This document shows, piece by piece, positions 10,257-21,960 of a DNA stretch of 64,000 nucleotides. The translations under genes were made by a program, and so were the position numbers. The notes under the pieces are model-generated. The model was not told where the DNA came from, did not search any database, and worked only from the letters and a program-made list of their open reading frames with translations. Origin of the DNA: Prochlorococcus sp. AG-449-J16 (GTDB lineage: Bacteria; Cyanobacteriota; Cyanobacteriia; PCC-6307; Cyanobiaceae). The stretch covers positions 26,518 to 90,517 of the forward strand of contig QCQK01000004.1 of assembly GCA_003209565.1 (NCBI GenBank), written 5' to 3'. The first letter of the stretch is position 1, and the number at the start of each line of letters is the position of its first letter.

Positions 10257-11198
10257 TTAAATTGTAGTGTCAGAAAATTTATTTTCCCACAAAGTCTTTC
10301 TCTGACTAACAAAAAATACCGAGAAAAGAACAAAAACCACTCCTATCCACTGAACAATTGTAAGCCTTTCATCCAACCAAACACCTCCACTTAAAAGAGC
10401 AAATACAGGAGTTAAAAATGCAAGGGTACTAAATCCAGTTATTTCTTTATTATTAGCAAAGTAGAAAAATAATCCATAAGCTATTGCCCCTCCAAAAATA
10501 CTTGCAAATGACATGAGACTCCAATCAATTATTGACCAATCAGGGATTATTTTAAAACTTGATTGTAAGCAATGTTTCATGATTAAGGGCACACTCCCAA
10601 GAACCATATGCCAACCCGTAACTGCAACTGGATCGCTTTTAGTACATGTGAATCTTATTAGAATCGTTCCTAGTGCCATAGCTAGAGAAGCTGCGAGCAT
10701 CCAAAGTTCTCCAAAGTTAAAGGCAACATCATTCATAGACTTGTCAGACATCAACCACCAATTTCCTAAAAATTCTTGTGGAACTCCTAAAAATACTATT
10801 CCTCCCAAACCAAACAGTAAACCTAACCAACCTATTGGATTAATTAAATTTCCAAAAATTCCCCTTGCTAAAATAGCCACTAAAAGGGGCTGAGAATCAA
10901 TTAGGACAGAGCCTAGTCCTGCTCCCGTTTTTTCAATTCCATAAGTTAGAAACAACTGAAAAAAAGTAGCGTCGACAATTGTGAAGACAAAAAACCACTT
11001 CAAATCGCACCTATAAATTTTCAAATCTCTTTTAAACAAATATGTTGTAATTAGAACAAGAACTCCTGCGGGGAGTAATCGTAAAGAAGCCACAAACTCT
11101 GGCCCAGCACTAGATACTAGAGGAGTCATAGCCGCCATTGAAGTTCCCCAAAGTGCAAAAGGGAGTATCATTAAAAACCAATTTAAGATTGAATTCAT
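10257..11198 (-). CDS. EamA/DMT family transporter
   Basis: 10-TM-like DMT protein, ...AFLTPVFALLSGGVWLDERLT. Confidence 0.85.
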   Translation of the reverse strand: MNSILNWFLMILPFALWGTSMAAMTPLVSSAGPEFVASLRLLPAGVLVLITTYLFKRDLKIYRCDLKWFFVFTIVDATFFQLFLTYGIEKTGAGLGSVLIDSQPLLVAILARGIFGNLINPIGWLGLLFGLGGIVFLGVPQEFLGNWWLMSDKSMNDVAFNFGELWMLAASLAMALGTILIRFTCTKSDPVAVTGWHMVLGSVPLIMKHCLQSSFKIIPDWSIIDWSLMSFASIFGGAIAYGLFFYFANNKEITGFSTLAFLTPVFALLSGGVWLDERLTIVQWIGVVFVLFSVFFVSQRKTLWENKFSDTTI

Positions 11199-11250
11199 TA
11201 GGTCTGCTGATAATCTTTTTAAAGTAGTTTTATGTATTTACCTTAAAAGA

Positions 11251-12060
11251 ATGATTTGGCCTTTTAGACGAAAGTCAAAAAAAAGAATGGCTCGTATTGT
11301 AATTGATGAGCCTATCACAAGTTCAACAAGAGTTTCTGTCCTTAAAGCACTTAAACAAATTGAGGATAGAGAATTTCCTGCTTTAATCGTGAGAATTGAT
11401 TCTCCAGGAGGTACTGTTGGGGATAGCCAAGAAATATATTCTGCTATTAAAAGACTAAAAGATAAAGGATGTAAAGTCATTGCTAGTTTTGGGAATGTAT
11501 CAGCATCTGGAGGGGTTTACATTGGTGTTGCATCTCACAAAATAGTTGCTAATCCAGGCACGATTACAGGCTCTATTGGCGTTATTATAAGAGGAAATAA
11601 TTTATCTGAATTGTTAGATAAAATAGGAATTAAATTCGAAACTGTTAAAAGCGGCATATTTAAAGATATTCTTTCCCCAGACAAACCCCTAAGTGAAGAA
11701 GGAAGAGCACTACTTCAAGGTCTGATAGATGAGAGCTACAAGCAATTTACTGAAGCTGTTGCTGAAGGAAGAAATTTAGCTGTAGAAGAAGTAAGAAAAT
11801 TTGCTGATGGAAGAATTTTCACTGGAACACAAGCAAAGGAACTAGGTCTCGTTGATGAAATTGGAGATGAATTTGTTGCGAGAGAACTTGCCGCAAAAAT
11901 GGTTAATATTGATCCTAAAATTCAGCCATTAACATTTGGAAAGAAAAAAAAGAAAATCCTGGGATTAGTTCCTGGTAGCAAAATTATGGAAAAATTTATC
12001 AACTATATCTTTTTTGAGATTGATTCATCTAATAAAATACTTTGGTTATATAAGCCTTAA
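11251..12060 (+). CDS. sppA: Signal peptide peptidase SppA
   Basis: RIDSPGGTVGDSQEIYSAI, GNVSASGGVYIGVAS, GSIGVI. Confidence 0.9.
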   Translation: MIWPFRRKSKKRMARIVIDEPITSSTRVSVLKALKQIEDREFPALIVRIDSPGGTVGDSQEIYSAIKRLKDKGCKVIASFGNVSASGGVYIGVASHKIVANPGTITGSIGVIIRGNNLSELLDKIGIKFETVKSGIFKDILSPDKPLSEEGRALLQGLIDESYKQFTEAVAEGRNLAVEEVRKFADGRIFTGTQAKELGLVDEIGDEFVARELAAKMVNIDPKIQPLTFGKKKKKILGLVPGSKIMEKFINYIFFEIDSSNKILWLYKP

Positions 12061-12062
12061 AT

Positions 12063-12446
12063 ATGTATGAAAAAATGAAAGATGAATATAAGATTACGTT
12101 CATTCGTGGAGCTACAACAGCATCTGGGAATTCTGTTCAAGAAATAGAAGATGCTGTGGTGGAATTAGTTGATGAATTAATTTCTCGCAATAATTTGATT
12201 AAGAAGAACGTGTTATCTATTACATTCACCTCAACAAAAGATTTAGATGCGTGTTTCCCTGCTTCAATTGCAAGAAAATGTAATGCTCTTGATTCAGTTG
12301 CATTTTTAGACTGTCAACAAATGTATGTATCTAATGATGTCAATTTTTGTATAAGAATAATGGCACAAGTTTTATTACCTCCTACATTTGCCGTAAAGCA
12401 TCCTTATTTGAGAGGCGCTTCAAAATTAAGGATAGATAGATGTTAA
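12063..12446 (+). CDS. aroH: Chorismate mutase (AroH class)
   Basis: FIRGATTASGNSVQEIEDAVVELVDEL ... SITFTSTKDLDACFPA. Confidence 0.92.
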   Translation: MYEKMKDEYKITFIRGATTASGNSVQEIEDAVVELVDELISRNNLIKKNVLSITFTSTKDLDACFPASIARKCNALDSVAFLDCQQMYVSNDVNFCIRIMAQVLLPPTFAVKHPYLRGASKLRIDRC

Positions 12447-12511
12447 CCTTAGTAAAACATTTTTCCATTTAAATTTGGATAGTCACAATTAGTCCTTCAA
12501 AAAATTATTCA

Positions 12512-13090
12512 ATGTTAAAAAGAACAAAGAAACTTGCTTTAAATTCGAAATTTTTAAGATTTTTTCTTATACCTACAGTTTTATTTTCAACCCCATTCAT
12601 AAACAATATCCAAAACGCTAAAGCTGGCTTAGAATTCCAATGGGATCAAAACTCTGGTCATAGAAGATTAAAGTGGTTACAAAAACAAAATAAAAAAAAT
12701 TTTAGAAATACAATTTATTTTTTCTTAAGACCATTTGATAGAAATAGTGATCTCTTAAAAATAAATTTAGCCGTCCCTAAATCCTTTAAATCAACTCTAA
12801 AAAAAGAAAAAATAAGTTTTTGCAAAGTAAAAATAGGTGGGTTTGAAAGTCGAACAAAATGTTTAGAAGATATTCCAGCAGATATTGAAATTAATACCGA
12901 TGAATCATCATTACGATCAATAAACATTTACCCTTATAAACCAATTCCTTCTAATAAAGAAAGTTATGCAATTGTCTTAAAAGTCAATAATCCAAGAAAA
13001 TCAGGACTATATCAGTTTCATTCATATGGTCAGCAAAAAGGGCAATCAATTTCAACTTATTTAGGAAGCTGGACTATTGTGATCGATTAA
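12512..13090 (+). CDS. DUF2808 domain protein
   Basis: Signal peptide plus DUF2808-type sequence (FRNTIYFFLRPFDRN...). Confidence 0.7.
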   Translation: MLKRTKKLALNSKFLRFFLIPTVLFSTPFINNIQNAKAGLEFQWDQNSGHRRLKWLQKQNKKNFRNTIYFFLRPFDRNSDLLKINLAVPKSFKSTLKKEKISFCKVKIGGFESRTKCLEDIPADIEINTDESSLRSINIYPYKPIPSNKESYAIVLKVNNPRKSGLYQFHSYGQQKGQSISTYLGSWTIVID

Positions 13091-13120
13091 ATGATAGATT
13101 AATTATGGCTAATTAAAAAA

Positions 13121-13258
13121 ATGACTAAAAGAACTTTTGGCGGAACTTCAAGAAAAAGAAAACGTGTATCTGGTTTCAGAGTAAGGATGCGTTCTCATAC
13201 TGGAAGAAGAGTTATTAAAAGCAGAAGACAAAAAGGTAGAGAAAGAATTGCTGTCTAA
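13121..13258 (+). CDS. rpmH: 50S ribosomal protein L34
   Basis: [45 protein letters not shown], 45 aa; directly upstream of rnpA. Confidence 0.97.
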
Positions 13259-13270
13259 CTTAATATTTAA

Positions 13271-13657
13271 ATGGCCTTACCTAGAAATATGCGTTTAAAG
13301 GGTCATAGGACTTTTAATTACATACATAAAAATTCAATAAAATATCATGGAAAATTAATGACTTTTAAAGTGGCAATATCAAAACCAGAAATTACCTTAT
13401 CCCATAAATTCAGAAATTTTCCAAATAATCTTAGGATAGCGATCTCCATCAGTAAAAAAGTTTCAAAAAAAGCTGTGGAGAGAAATAAAATCAGGAGAAC
13501 TTTACAAGAATGGTTATTAAAAAATATTAAAGCTATTAATAACCACAAACCTTATTGGTTACTTGTTAACCTAAAAAATGTAGATCTCTGCAATGATGAG
13601 AATGAACTACTGGAGGAATTTCAAAACTTAATGTTCAAATCCAAACTATTCAAATGA
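13271..13657 (+). CDS. rnpA: Ribonuclease P protein component
   Basis: RIAISISKKVSKKAVERNKIRRTLQEW; position after rpmH. Confidence 0.92.
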   Translation: MALPRNMRLKGHRTFNYIHKNSIKYHGKLMTFKVAISKPEITLSHKFRNFPNNLRIAISISKKVSKKAVERNKIRRTLQEWLLKNIKAINNHKPYWLLVNLKNVDLCNDENELLEEFQNLMFKSKLFK

Positions 13658-14067
13658 TTAATACGAACGAGGAAAACTTTTATGAAGGTGGCCCTGCGAA
13701 AAGTGATTTAATCATAAATCTACTTGCAGGTATAACTATTCTTGGATTACCATTTACCTTTGCCGCAATAGTTAGAGCATTGTGGTTGAGATATAAAATT
13801 ACAAACAAAAGAATTACAATTGATGGCGGATGGTTTGGTAAAAACAAAACACAAGTTTCATTAAGTAACATCGAAGAAATCAGATCAATCCCTAGAGGAT
13901 TCGGATCATATGGTGATATGGTTCTTATCCTTAATGACGGATCAAAGGTTGAAATGAAATCATTACCTTTATTCAGAGAAAAACAAAAATTTATAGAAGA
14001 AAATATAAATAAAAGACTTCAAATTCCAAATCTCAACGAGGTAGAGGGATTTGCTACTAAATCCTAA
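13654..14067 (+). CDS. PH domain membrane protein
   Basis: RYKITNKRITIDGGWFGKNKTQVSLSNIEEIRSIPRGFGSYGDMVLIL; between rnpA and yidC. Confidence 0.8.
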   Translation: MINTNEENFYEGGPAKSDLIINLLAGITILGLPFTFAAIVRALWLRYKITNKRITIDGGWFGKNKTQVSLSNIEEIRSIPRGFGSYGDMVLILNDGSKVEMKSLPLFREKQKFIEENINKRLQIPNLNEVEGFATKS

Positions 14068-14139
14068 ATAAATTAATTACAAAAACCTTATTTTCCTGTA
14101 AAATAAAATGTCTAATAAAATTACACTCTTTTTAATATC

Positions 14140-15282
14140 GTGATAGGGTTCATTTCTGAAAAATTACTTATCCCGATTCTAGATTTTTTCTACGGTTTAG
14201 TTCCCAGTTATGGATTAGCGATTGTTGCATTGACAGTCGTAATTAGAATTGCACTTTTCCCTCTTAGCGCTGGTTCCATTAGAAGCGCAAGAAGAATGAA
14301 AATTGCTCAACCCGTAATGCAAAAAAGGCAAGCTGAAATTAAATCTAAGTTTTCAGGTGATCCAAAGAAACAGCAAGAAGAACTTGGAAAATTAATGAAT
14401 GAGTTTGGAAGTCCCCTCGCAGGTTGCCTTCCCTTGATTGTGCAAATGCCTGTGCTATTTGCTTTGTTTGCAACCCTTAGGGGATCCCCATTTGCTGATG
14501 TTCCCTACAACATAAATCTTAAGGTAGTCCCACAGGATCAAGTAGCAGCAATTGATCCAAAACCTTATAAATCCCCAAGACACTCTATTTTCATTACCGA
14601 AAAATCACATTTTCCTGTGGTAGCAACTATCCCTAATGGAACAAAATTAGGAACAGAAGAATCCATAAAAATAAATTTACAAACAACAAATGGTAATAGC
14701 TATTCGGAAGTTTTATCTAAATACGACAATGGATCAAAATTTCTCCCTACTTGGAAAGTTTCTAAAGGATCCGAAAACCTTAAAGTTTCCCAGGACGGTA
14801 TAGTTACAGCAATTAAACCGGGAGATGCAACAATCGAGGCAAAAATCCCTGGTCTTGCTGCCAAAAGTGGTTTTTTATTTATTAAAGCTCTTGGTCAAGT
14901 AGGTTTTTATGTGGATGGGGCAATTAATTGGGATATTGCTGCGTTAGTTGGTGCCTTTGGATTAACCCTACTTCTCTCTCAAGTTTTATCTAGTCAAGGG
15001 ATGCCTGCAAATCCACAGCAATCAACGGCAAACAAAATTACACCAGTAATGATTACTGGAATGTTTCTGTTTTTCCCACTACCTGCAGGAGTTTTACTAT
15101 ATATGGTTGTTGCTAATATTTTCCAAGCATTTCAGACTTTTTTACTTAATAAAGAGTCTCTTCCTGAGAATTTACAGAAAATTTTGGATCAGCAATTATT
15201 AGCCAAAAATGAAGTAATAACAACTTCTGCTTCAACGATCACAGATAAAAGATTACCTTTTGAACCTAATAGTAAAAAATAG
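14140..15282 (+). CDS. yidC: Membrane protein insertase YidC
   Basis: [41 protein letters not shown]. Confidence 0.92.
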   Translation: MIGFISEKLLIPILDFFYGLVPSYGLAIVALTVVIRIALFPLSAGSIRSARRMKIAQPVMQKRQAEIKSKFSGDPKKQQEELGKLMNEFGSPLAGCLPLIVQMPVLFALFATLRGSPFADVPYNINLKVVPQDQVAAIDPKPYKSPRHSIFITEKSHFPVVATIPNGTKLGTEESIKINLQTTNGNSYSEVLSKYDNGSKFLPTWKVSKGSENLKVSQDGIVTAIKPGDATIEAKIPGLAAKSGFLFIKALGQVGFYVDGAINWDIAALVGAFGLTLLLSQVLSSQGMPANPQQSTANKITPVMITGMFLFFPLPAGVLLYMVVANIFQAFQTFLLNKESLPENLQKILDQQLLAKNEVITTSASTITDKRLPFEPNSKK

Positions 15283-15297
15283 TCTGAATCTTACATA

Positions 15298-16764
15298 ATG
15301 AATTCTTGGTGTAAAAATTTAGAATTACTCATAAAATCAAGAACCTCATTAATTTGGATCAGGACTAAAGAAGAAGAAAGATTAGAAAAACTGGTTAATT
15401 TTTCTTGTGAAAGACTAAATATAAAAAGATTCATTTGCTGGGATTGTGTTAACGGTTTAAAAGGATTAATAAATGAAGAAGGTAAATTTTCTAATAATCC
15501 GTTAGGAGTGCTCAATTGGCTTAAAGAACAAAGTTCCGTAGTCCCTACAGTTTTATTATTAAAAGATTTTCACAAATTTTATGATGATCCATCTATCAAT
15601 AGAACTATTAAAGAACTATCTTCAGCGCTTAAGAAAACTAGTCATAATTTAATTATTAGTTCTCATTTATTTCCATCATCAGAAGAGCTGGATGAATTAA
15701 TGACAATTGTAAATCTACCTTTACCAGATCAAAAAGAATTGAAAAATCTAATAAAAAAAATTGCTATTAATACCAATTCAAATCTTGAGGAACAAGACTT
15801 AAACGAACTTTCTATAGCCTCAAGTGGACTTACCGAAATAAAAGTAAAGCAGGTCACTGCAAAGGCCCTTGCTCAAAGAGGAAAAATAAGTAAAGAAGAT
15901 ATTAAAGATATTCTTGAAGAGAAAAAACAAGTTATCGCAAGAAGTGAAATTTTAGAATTTTTCGAGGCTAAATCAAGTCAAGATGATATTGGTGGTTTAA
16001 ATGTTTTAAAGGTTTGGCTTAATCAAAGATACAGGGCCTTTTCTAAAGAAGCTAGAGATTATGGATTACCTATTCCCAAGGGCGTCTTACTCGTCGGAGC
16101 ACAAGGAACAGGGAAATCGCTTACTGCAAAATCAATTTCTAAGAGTTGGTCAATGCCGCTCCTCAGGTTAGATGTTGGGAGACTGTTTTCTAGCCTCGTT
16201 GGTTCAAGCGAAGCAAGAACTAGAGAAACAATTTCAAGAGCTGAGGCCATGTCTCCGTGTATCCTGTGGATCGATGAAATAGACAAGGGCTTTGGTGGCG
16301 ATGCAAGAAGCGATGGAGGAACAAGTCAGAGGGTTTTGGCAAGTTTGCTAACTTGGATGGCTGAAAAAGAATCCGCCGTATTTGTAATTGCTACCGCTAA
16401 TGCTATAGATAAGCTTCCTGCTGAATTATTAAGGAAAGGTAGGTTTGATGAGATATTTTTTCTTGATTTGCCAAATTCCGAAGAAAGATTAAGTATTCTG
16501 GATTTGCACCTAAAAAAAAGAAGACCAAATTACAGTTTTCCTCTATCTACTATCATCGATAGAACAGATGGATTCTCAGGGGCAGAACTTGAACAAGCAG
16601 TAATAGAGGGGATGCATATTTCATTCTCTGAGAATAGAGAGCTTATGGAGAAAGATTTAATAAAGGCAGTTTCTGAATTAGTTCCTTTATCAAGAACCGC
16701 TAAAGAACAAATTGATTTCCTAAAAGAATGGTCATCCACAGGACGGGCACGCTCTGCATCGTGA
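15298..16764 (+). CDS. AAA+ ATPase (Ycf46-like)
   Basis: GVLLVGAQGTGKSLTAKSIS Walker A, ILWIDEIDKGF Walker B; N-terminal LIKSRTSLIWIRTKEEERLE typical of Ycf46. Confidence 0.85.
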   Translation: MNSWCKNLELLIKSRTSLIWIRTKEEERLEKLVNFSCERLNIKRFICWDCVNGLKGLINEEGKFSNNPLGVLNWLKEQSSVVPTVLLLKDFHKFYDDPSINRTIKELSSALKKTSHNLIISSHLFPSSEELDELMTIVNLPLPDQKELKNLIKKIAINTNSNLEEQDLNELSIASSGLTEIKVKQVTAKALAQRGKISKEDIKDILEEKKQVIARSEILEFFEAKSSQDDIGGLNVLKVWLNQRYRAFSKEARDYGLPIPKGVLLVGAQGTGKSLTAKSISKSWSMPLLRLDVGRLFSSLVGSSEARTRETISRAEAMSPCILWIDEIDKGFGGDARSDGGTSQRVLASLLTWMAEKESAVFVIATANAIDKLPAELLRKGRFDEIFFLDLPNSEERLSILDLHLKKRRPNYSFPLSTIIDRTDGFSGAELEQAVIEGMHISFSENRELMEKDLIKAVSELVPLSRTAKEQIDFLKEWSSTGRARSAS

Positions 16765-16886
16765 ATAAAATTTAATTTTTAAAATAATCCATAAGTCAGG
16801 AATCATTAATTTAGTTAATTTTTAATCAAAAAACCCAAATAATGAATTGAGATTAACTATCTTAATTAATGTAATAAAAAAAAAGA

Positions 16887-18164
16887 GTGTTAGATCAAAA
16901 ATTAATAAGAGATAATCCAACATCTGTTGAAGAGAATTTATCCTTAAGAGGAAAGGTTTACAACATATCTCATATACACGAATTAACCGTTAAGAAAAAA
17001 GAAATTGATATAGAAATATCCAGTCTCCAATCTGAGAGTAAAAAATTAAGCAAATTAATCGGTCAAGTTATTGGAAAATCCCAAAATAATAATTCACAAG
17101 AATTAAATGATTTAAAGAAAAAGGGAAACGAATACAGAATTAGAATTTCTGAACTCGAAGAGAAACAAAGAATATTAGACAAAGAAGTAGATGATGAGAT
17201 TTATAATTTACCAAATTTCCCTAGCAAAGACGCGCCTATTGGGAAAGATGAAAGTGATAATTTACAAATAAAAACTTGGGGGGAACCTATAATTAAAGAG
17301 AATATAAAATCACATTGGGAAATAGGAGAAAGTCTTAATATTTTTGACTCTGTAAAATCAACAAAAATATCAAAAAGTCGTTTTATAACTCTTACAGGCA
17401 ATGGTGCCAGATTGGAGAGGGCATTAATTAATTTTATGCTCGATATGCATACTAAAAATGGTTACTTGGAGTTAATGCCGCCAGCTTTAGTAAATTCAGA
17501 AAGTCTTACCGGATCTGGTCAATTACCTAAATTTTCAAATGAAAGTTTTAAATGTTCCAATGACGATTTATGGCTTTCTCCAACAGCTGAAGTTCCACTA
17601 ACTGCTTTTCATAGAAACGAGCTTATTGATTCCAAGCAGTTACCCATTAAGTATGTTGCATATAGTCCATGTTTTAGGAGAGAAGCTGGAAGTTATGGAA
17701 GGGATACTAAAGGTTTAATAAGACTTCATCAATTTAATAAGGTTGAACTCTATTGGTTTTGTGATCCAAGTAAATCTTTAGAAGCACATAAAAAGATTAC
17801 TTCTGATGCAGAAAGCATTTTAAAAAAGCTCAACTTACCCTACAGATTAGTAGATATTTGTACTGGAGACTTAGGCTTTTCTTCTAGTAGAACTTTTGAT
17901 CTTGAAGTTTGGCTTCCCAGTAGTAAATGTTATAGAGAAATTTCAAGTTGCAGTAATTGCCTTGATTTTCAAGCACGTAGATCATCAATAAGATCAAAAA
18001 TTGATAAAAAAAATACATATATACATACCTTAAATGGCAGCGGTCTTGCTATTGGAAGAACAATGGCAGCGATTCTTGAGAATGGCCAACAAACAGATGG
18101 CAGCGTTAGGATTCCAGATGCTCTGGTTCCATATTTTGGATCAAATTTTTTAAAAACTGCTTAA
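16887..18164 (+). CDS. serS: Seryl-tRNA synthetase
   Basis: [22 protein letters not shown]; class II motifs incl. [25 protein letters not shown]. Confidence 0.95.
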   Translation: MLDQKLIRDNPTSVEENLSLRGKVYNISHIHELTVKKKEIDIEISSLQSESKKLSKLIGQVIGKSQNNNSQELNDLKKKGNEYRIRISELEEKQRILDKEVDDEIYNLPNFPSKDAPIGKDESDNLQIKTWGEPIIKENIKSHWEIGESLNIFDSVKSTKISKSRFITLTGNGARLERALINFMLDMHTKNGYLELMPPALVNSESLTGSGQLPKFSNESFKCSNDDLWLSPTAEVPLTAFHRNELIDSKQLPIKYVAYSPCFRREAGSYGRDTKGLIRLHQFNKVELYWFCDPSKSLEAHKKITSDAESILKKLNLPYRLVDICTGDLGFSSSRTFDLEVWLPSSKCYREISSCSNCLDFQARRSSIRSKIDKKNTYIHTLNGSGLAIGRTMAAILENGQQTDGSVRIPDALVPYFGSNFLKTA

Positions 18165-18173
18165 TATAAAAAA

Positions 18174-19253
18174 ATGAACGTTTTAACTTCAATAACAGTA
18201 CTTGGATTCCTAATATTTTTTCATGAGATGGGGCATTTTCTTGCAGCCATCTTGCAAGGTATTTATGTTGATGGATTTTCAATTGGCTTTGGGCCTTCAA
18301 TTATTCAGAAAAAATTTAGAGATATTACTTATTCATTCAGAGCCTTTCCTCTTGGAGGCTTTGTATCCTTCCCTGATGAAGAACTAAATAATATTGACCC
18401 TAAAGACCCAAATCTTTTAAAAAATAGGCCAATAATTCAAAGAGTTATTGTAATTTCCGCTGGAGTATTTGCCAACTTGATACTTGCTTACTCAATCTTA
18501 ATTATAAATGTAACTACTGTTGGTATTCCATTTGATCCAGAACCAGGCATTTTAGTTTTAGCTACTCAACCTGAAAAAGCTGCCTCTCTTGCTGGTTTAG
18601 AACCAGGTGATAAAATATTAGAAATCGAAACTAGCACTTTAGGCGTTGGGGATCAAGCCGTTTCTACTTTAGTAAAAGAAATTCAAAATTCACCAGACGA
18701 ACCAATTTCAATAAAAATTGAAAGGGACGGGAGTTTCAAAGATTTAACTTTGGTACCAAAAAATACTGATGGGAAAGGAACAATAGGTGCTCAATTGCAA
18801 CCGAATATAAGGCAAGAAACTAAAAAGACAAAAAACGTTTTCGAACTTTTTAAATACACTAATAATGAATTTTCATCACTTTTAGTAAAAACAATTCAAG
18901 GTTATAAAGGTTTAATAACAAATTTCTCCTCAACAGCTCAACAATTAAGTGGTCCTGTAAAAATCGTTGAAATCGGTGCACAATTATCCCAACAAGGTGG
19001 AACAGGCATATTATTATTTGCGGCTTTAATTTCTATTAATTTAGCAGTACTTAATTCATTACCTTTACCACTGCTAGATGGAGGACAACTTGTTTTCACT
19101 CTAATTGAAGGTTTTAGGGGAAAACCTGTTCCAGTAAAGGTACAAATAGTTGTTACTCAGTCCAGTTTTTTTCTTTTAGTTGGACTAAGCGTTTTGCTTA
19201 TCATAAGAGATACTAGTCAACTATTAATCGTACAAAGATTATTAAACCAATAA
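18174..19253 (+). CDS. rseP: RIP site-2 metalloprotease RseP
   Basis: FHEMGHFLAA HExxH motif, PDZ, NSLPLPLLDGGQLVF. Confidence 0.93.
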   Translation: MNVLTSITVLGFLIFFHEMGHFLAAILQGIYVDGFSIGFGPSIIQKKFRDITYSFRAFPLGGFVSFPDEELNNIDPKDPNLLKNRPIIQRVIVISAGVFANLILAYSILIINVTTVGIPFDPEPGILVLATQPEKAASLAGLEPGDKILEIETSTLGVGDQAVSTLVKEIQNSPDEPISIKIERDGSFKDLTLVPKNTDGKGTIGAQLQPNIRQETKKTKNVFELFKYTNNEFSSLLVKTIQGYKGLITNFSSTAQQLSGPVKIVEIGAQLSQQGGTGILLFAALISINLAVLNSLPLPLLDGGQLVFTLIEGFRGKPVPVKVQIVVTQSSFFLLVGLSVLLIIRDTSQLLIVQRLLNQ

Positions 19254-19317
19254 ATAAATTTTTAAAACTGTTATCCAAGCTGTTAATATAATAATTAGTT
19301 TTAAATATCCTAACTAA

Positions 19318-19620
19318 ATGGCAAAAAAGTCCATGATTGCGAGAGAAGTTAAACGCAAAAAACTTGTGAAGAAATATGCTGAAAAAAGAAAAGCATTATT
19401 AGATGAATTCAATGCTGCAAAAGATCCAATGGAAAGGCTAGAAATTCATAGAAAGATTCAAGGTCTGCCAAGGAACTCTGCACCAAATAGAGTAAGAAAT
19501 AGATGTTGGGCGACTGGTAAACCTAGAGGAGTATACAGAGATTTTGGTCTTTGCAGGAATCAATTAAGACAAAGAGCTCATAACGGTGAACTTCCTGGGG
19601 TAGTTAAATCAAGTTGGTAG
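19318..19620 (+). CDS. rpsN: 30S ribosomal protein S14
   Basis: [24 protein letters not shown] ... [30 protein letters not shown]. Confidence 0.97.
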   Translation: MAKKSMIAREVKRKKLVKKYAEKRKALLDEFNAAKDPMERLEIHRKIQGLPRNSAPNRVRNRCWATGKPRGVYRDFGLCRNQLRQRAHNGELPGVVKSSW

Positions 19621-19791
19621 TAAAAGTTTTTAACTCAAGTTCTACATTTCTCAAGAAAAAATAACACTTTTATAAAATAAAGTCACTATATAAGACATTT
19701 TTAAAAATTTTTATAGCTTATCTAAATAATTTACTCAATATGTCCCTATTAAATGTAAGAATAAATTATGTATAGATTTATAATTTAAAAA

Positions 19792-21957
19792 GTGGAAGGA
19801 CAAAATAAGTCGATCACGTTTGACGGACGAGAGATACGACTAACTACAGGACTATATGCTCCTCAAGCAAGTGGATCAGTAATGATTGAGTGTGGTGATA
19901 CCTCACTATTAGTTACAGCGACAAAAACTGCCAAAAAAGAACCATCAGACTTTCTACCTCTGATATGCGACTATGAAGAAAAACTTTATGCTGCAGGGAG
20001 AATTCCTGGTGGTTTTATGAGGAGAGAAGGTCGCCCACCAGAAAGAGCGACTTTAATTGCAAGATTAATTGATAGGCCAATGAGGCCACTTTTTCCCACT
20101 TGGATGAGGGATGAGATTCAAATAGTCGCATCATGCCTTTCTCTAGATGAAAGAGTTCCAGCAGATGTTTTGGCTGTTACGGGGGCTTCAATAGCAACTT
20201 TAGTTGGAGAGATTCCATTTTATGGGCCAATGGCTGCGGTAAGAGTTGGGCTTATAGGGGATGATTTCATCTTAAATCCTAGCTATAGAGAGATTGAGAA
20301 AGGAGATTTAGACATTGTTGTTGCTGGATCACCAGAGGGTATCGTCATGATTGAAGCAGGTGCAAATCAATTATCAGAGCAAGATACAATCGAAGCTATA
20401 GATTTTGGATATGAGGCTGTTACTGAACTTATTAAATCGCAAGAAGATTTACTAAAAGATTTAGGAATAAAACAGATTAAGCCATCTGACCCTGAAGAAG
20501 ATAAAACATTGATCTCTTATTTAGAGAAAAATTGCACAAAACCTATTGAGTTAGTTTTAAAGAAATTTGAAATTTCAAAGGAAGAGAGAGATCTTGAACT
20601 CGAAAATATTAAAACTGAAACACAAAGCAAAATTGATTCACTTAAAGATGACAATCAAGTAAAAGTTCTAACCTTAGAAAATGAAAAATTAATTCACTCC
20701 GACTTTAAAAAACTTACAAAGAAATTAATGAGGTCTCAAATCATTAATGATGGGAAAAGGGTTGATGGTCGTGAATTAGATGAAGTGCGAAAAATTTCAG
20801 CATCAGCCGGGATTCTTCCAAAAAGGGTTCATGGTTCAGCCTTATTTCAAAGAGGTCTAACTCAGGTTTTATCTACTACCACTCTTGGGACACCAAGCGA
20901 TGCTCAAGAGATGGATGACCTTAATCCAAGCACAGAAAAAACTTATCTGCATCACTATAATTTTCCACCATATTCTGTGGGAGAAACTAGACCGATGAGA
21001 ACTCCTGGGAGGAGAGAAATTGGTCATGGAGCGCTTGCAGAAAGAGCAATCATTCCAGTCCTTCCAGGTAAAGAAACATTTCCATATGTACTTAGAGTCG
21101 TTAGTGAAGTGTTGAGTTCCAATGGCTCAACTTCAATGGGTTCAGTTTGTGGAAGCACACTTTCACTCTTAGATGCAGGTGTTCCTTTAAAAGCCCCTGT
21201 GAGCGGTACTGCTATGGGATTAATTAAAGAGGGTAAAGAAGTAAGAATTCTCACTGATATTCAAGGCATTGAAGATTTTCTTGGAGATATGGATTTTAAA
21301 GTAGCAGGAACCGAAAAAGGAATAACAGCTCTGCAAATGGATATGAAAATTACAGGTTTACCAGTCTCAATTATTTCTGATGCGATCAAAAAAGCTCGAC
21401 CTGCTAGATTACATATCTTGGAAAAGATGCAAGAGGCAATAAATGAACCTCAAGAAGCCTTATCTCCTCATGCCCCAAGACTTTTAAGTTTTAGGATTGA
21501 TCCTGAACTTATAGGGACTGTTATTGGCCCAGGCGGCAGAACAATTAAGGGCATAACAGAGAGAACTAATACAAAAATAGATATCGAGGATGGAGGAATC
21601 GTAACTATCGCATCTCATGATGGTGCTGCTGCTGAAGAAGCGCAAAAGATTATTGAAGGACTCACTAGAAAAGTTCATGAAGGGGAAATTTTCTCTGGTG
21701 TTGTAACCAGGATAATACCTATTGGGGCCTTTGTAGAAATTCTTCCCGGGAAAGAAGGCATGGTTCACATATCTCAATTATCTGAAGCAAGGGTAGAAAG
21801 AGTTGAAGATGTAGTAAGACAAGGAGATGAAGTGACAGTTAGGGTGCGAGAGATAGATAGTAGGGGGAGAATCAATCTTACCTTAAGAGGTGTTTCACAA
21901 AATAATGGCATGTCATATCCAGAACCAACACCAACCCCCGTAGCTCCTTTAAATTAA
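19792..21957 (+). CDS. pnp: Polyribonucleotide nucleotidyltransferase
   Basis: PNPase with KH ([17 protein letters not shown]) and S1 domains, GTG start. Confidence 0.97.
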   Translation: MEGQNKSITFDGREIRLTTGLYAPQASGSVMIECGDTSLLVTATKTAKKEPSDFLPLICDYEEKLYAAGRIPGGFMRREGRPPERATLIARLIDRPMRPLFPTWMRDEIQIVASCLSLDERVPADVLAVTGASIATLVGEIPFYGPMAAVRVGLIGDDFILNPSYREIEKGDLDIVVAGSPEGIVMIEAGANQLSEQDTIEAIDFGYEAVTELIKSQEDLLKDLGIKQIKPSDPEEDKTLISYLEKNCTKPIELVLKKFEISKEERDLELENIKTETQSKIDSLKDDNQVKVLTLENEKLIHSDFKKLTKKLMRSQIINDGKRVDGRELDEVRKISASAGILPKRVHGSALFQRGLTQVLSTTTLGTPSDAQEMDDLNPSTEKTYLHHYNFPPYSVGETRPMRTPGRREIGHGALAERAIIPVLPGKETFPYVLRVVSEVLSSNGSTSMGSVCGSTLSLLDAGVPLKAPVSGTAMGLIKEGKEVRILTDIQGIEDFLGDMDFKVAGTEKGITALQMDMKITGLPVSIISDAIKKARPARLHILEKMQEAINEPQEALSPHAPRLLSFRIDPELIGTVIGPGGRTIKGITERTNTKIDIEDGGIVTIASHDGAAAEEAQKIIEGLTRKVHEGEIFSGVVTRIIPIGAFVEILPGKEGMVHISQLSEARVERVEDVVRQGDEVTVRVREIDSRGRINLTLRGVSQNNGMSYPEPTPTPVAPLN

Positions 21958-21960
21958 AAC

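Noticed and set aside
10513-10893. 126-aa plus-strand ORF inside the EamA transporter
   Set aside because: Antisense shadow ORF of a clear transporter gene.
21024-21254. Minus-strand ORFs inside pnp (21024-21254, 21484-21777)
   Set aside because: Antisense to a highly conserved gene.
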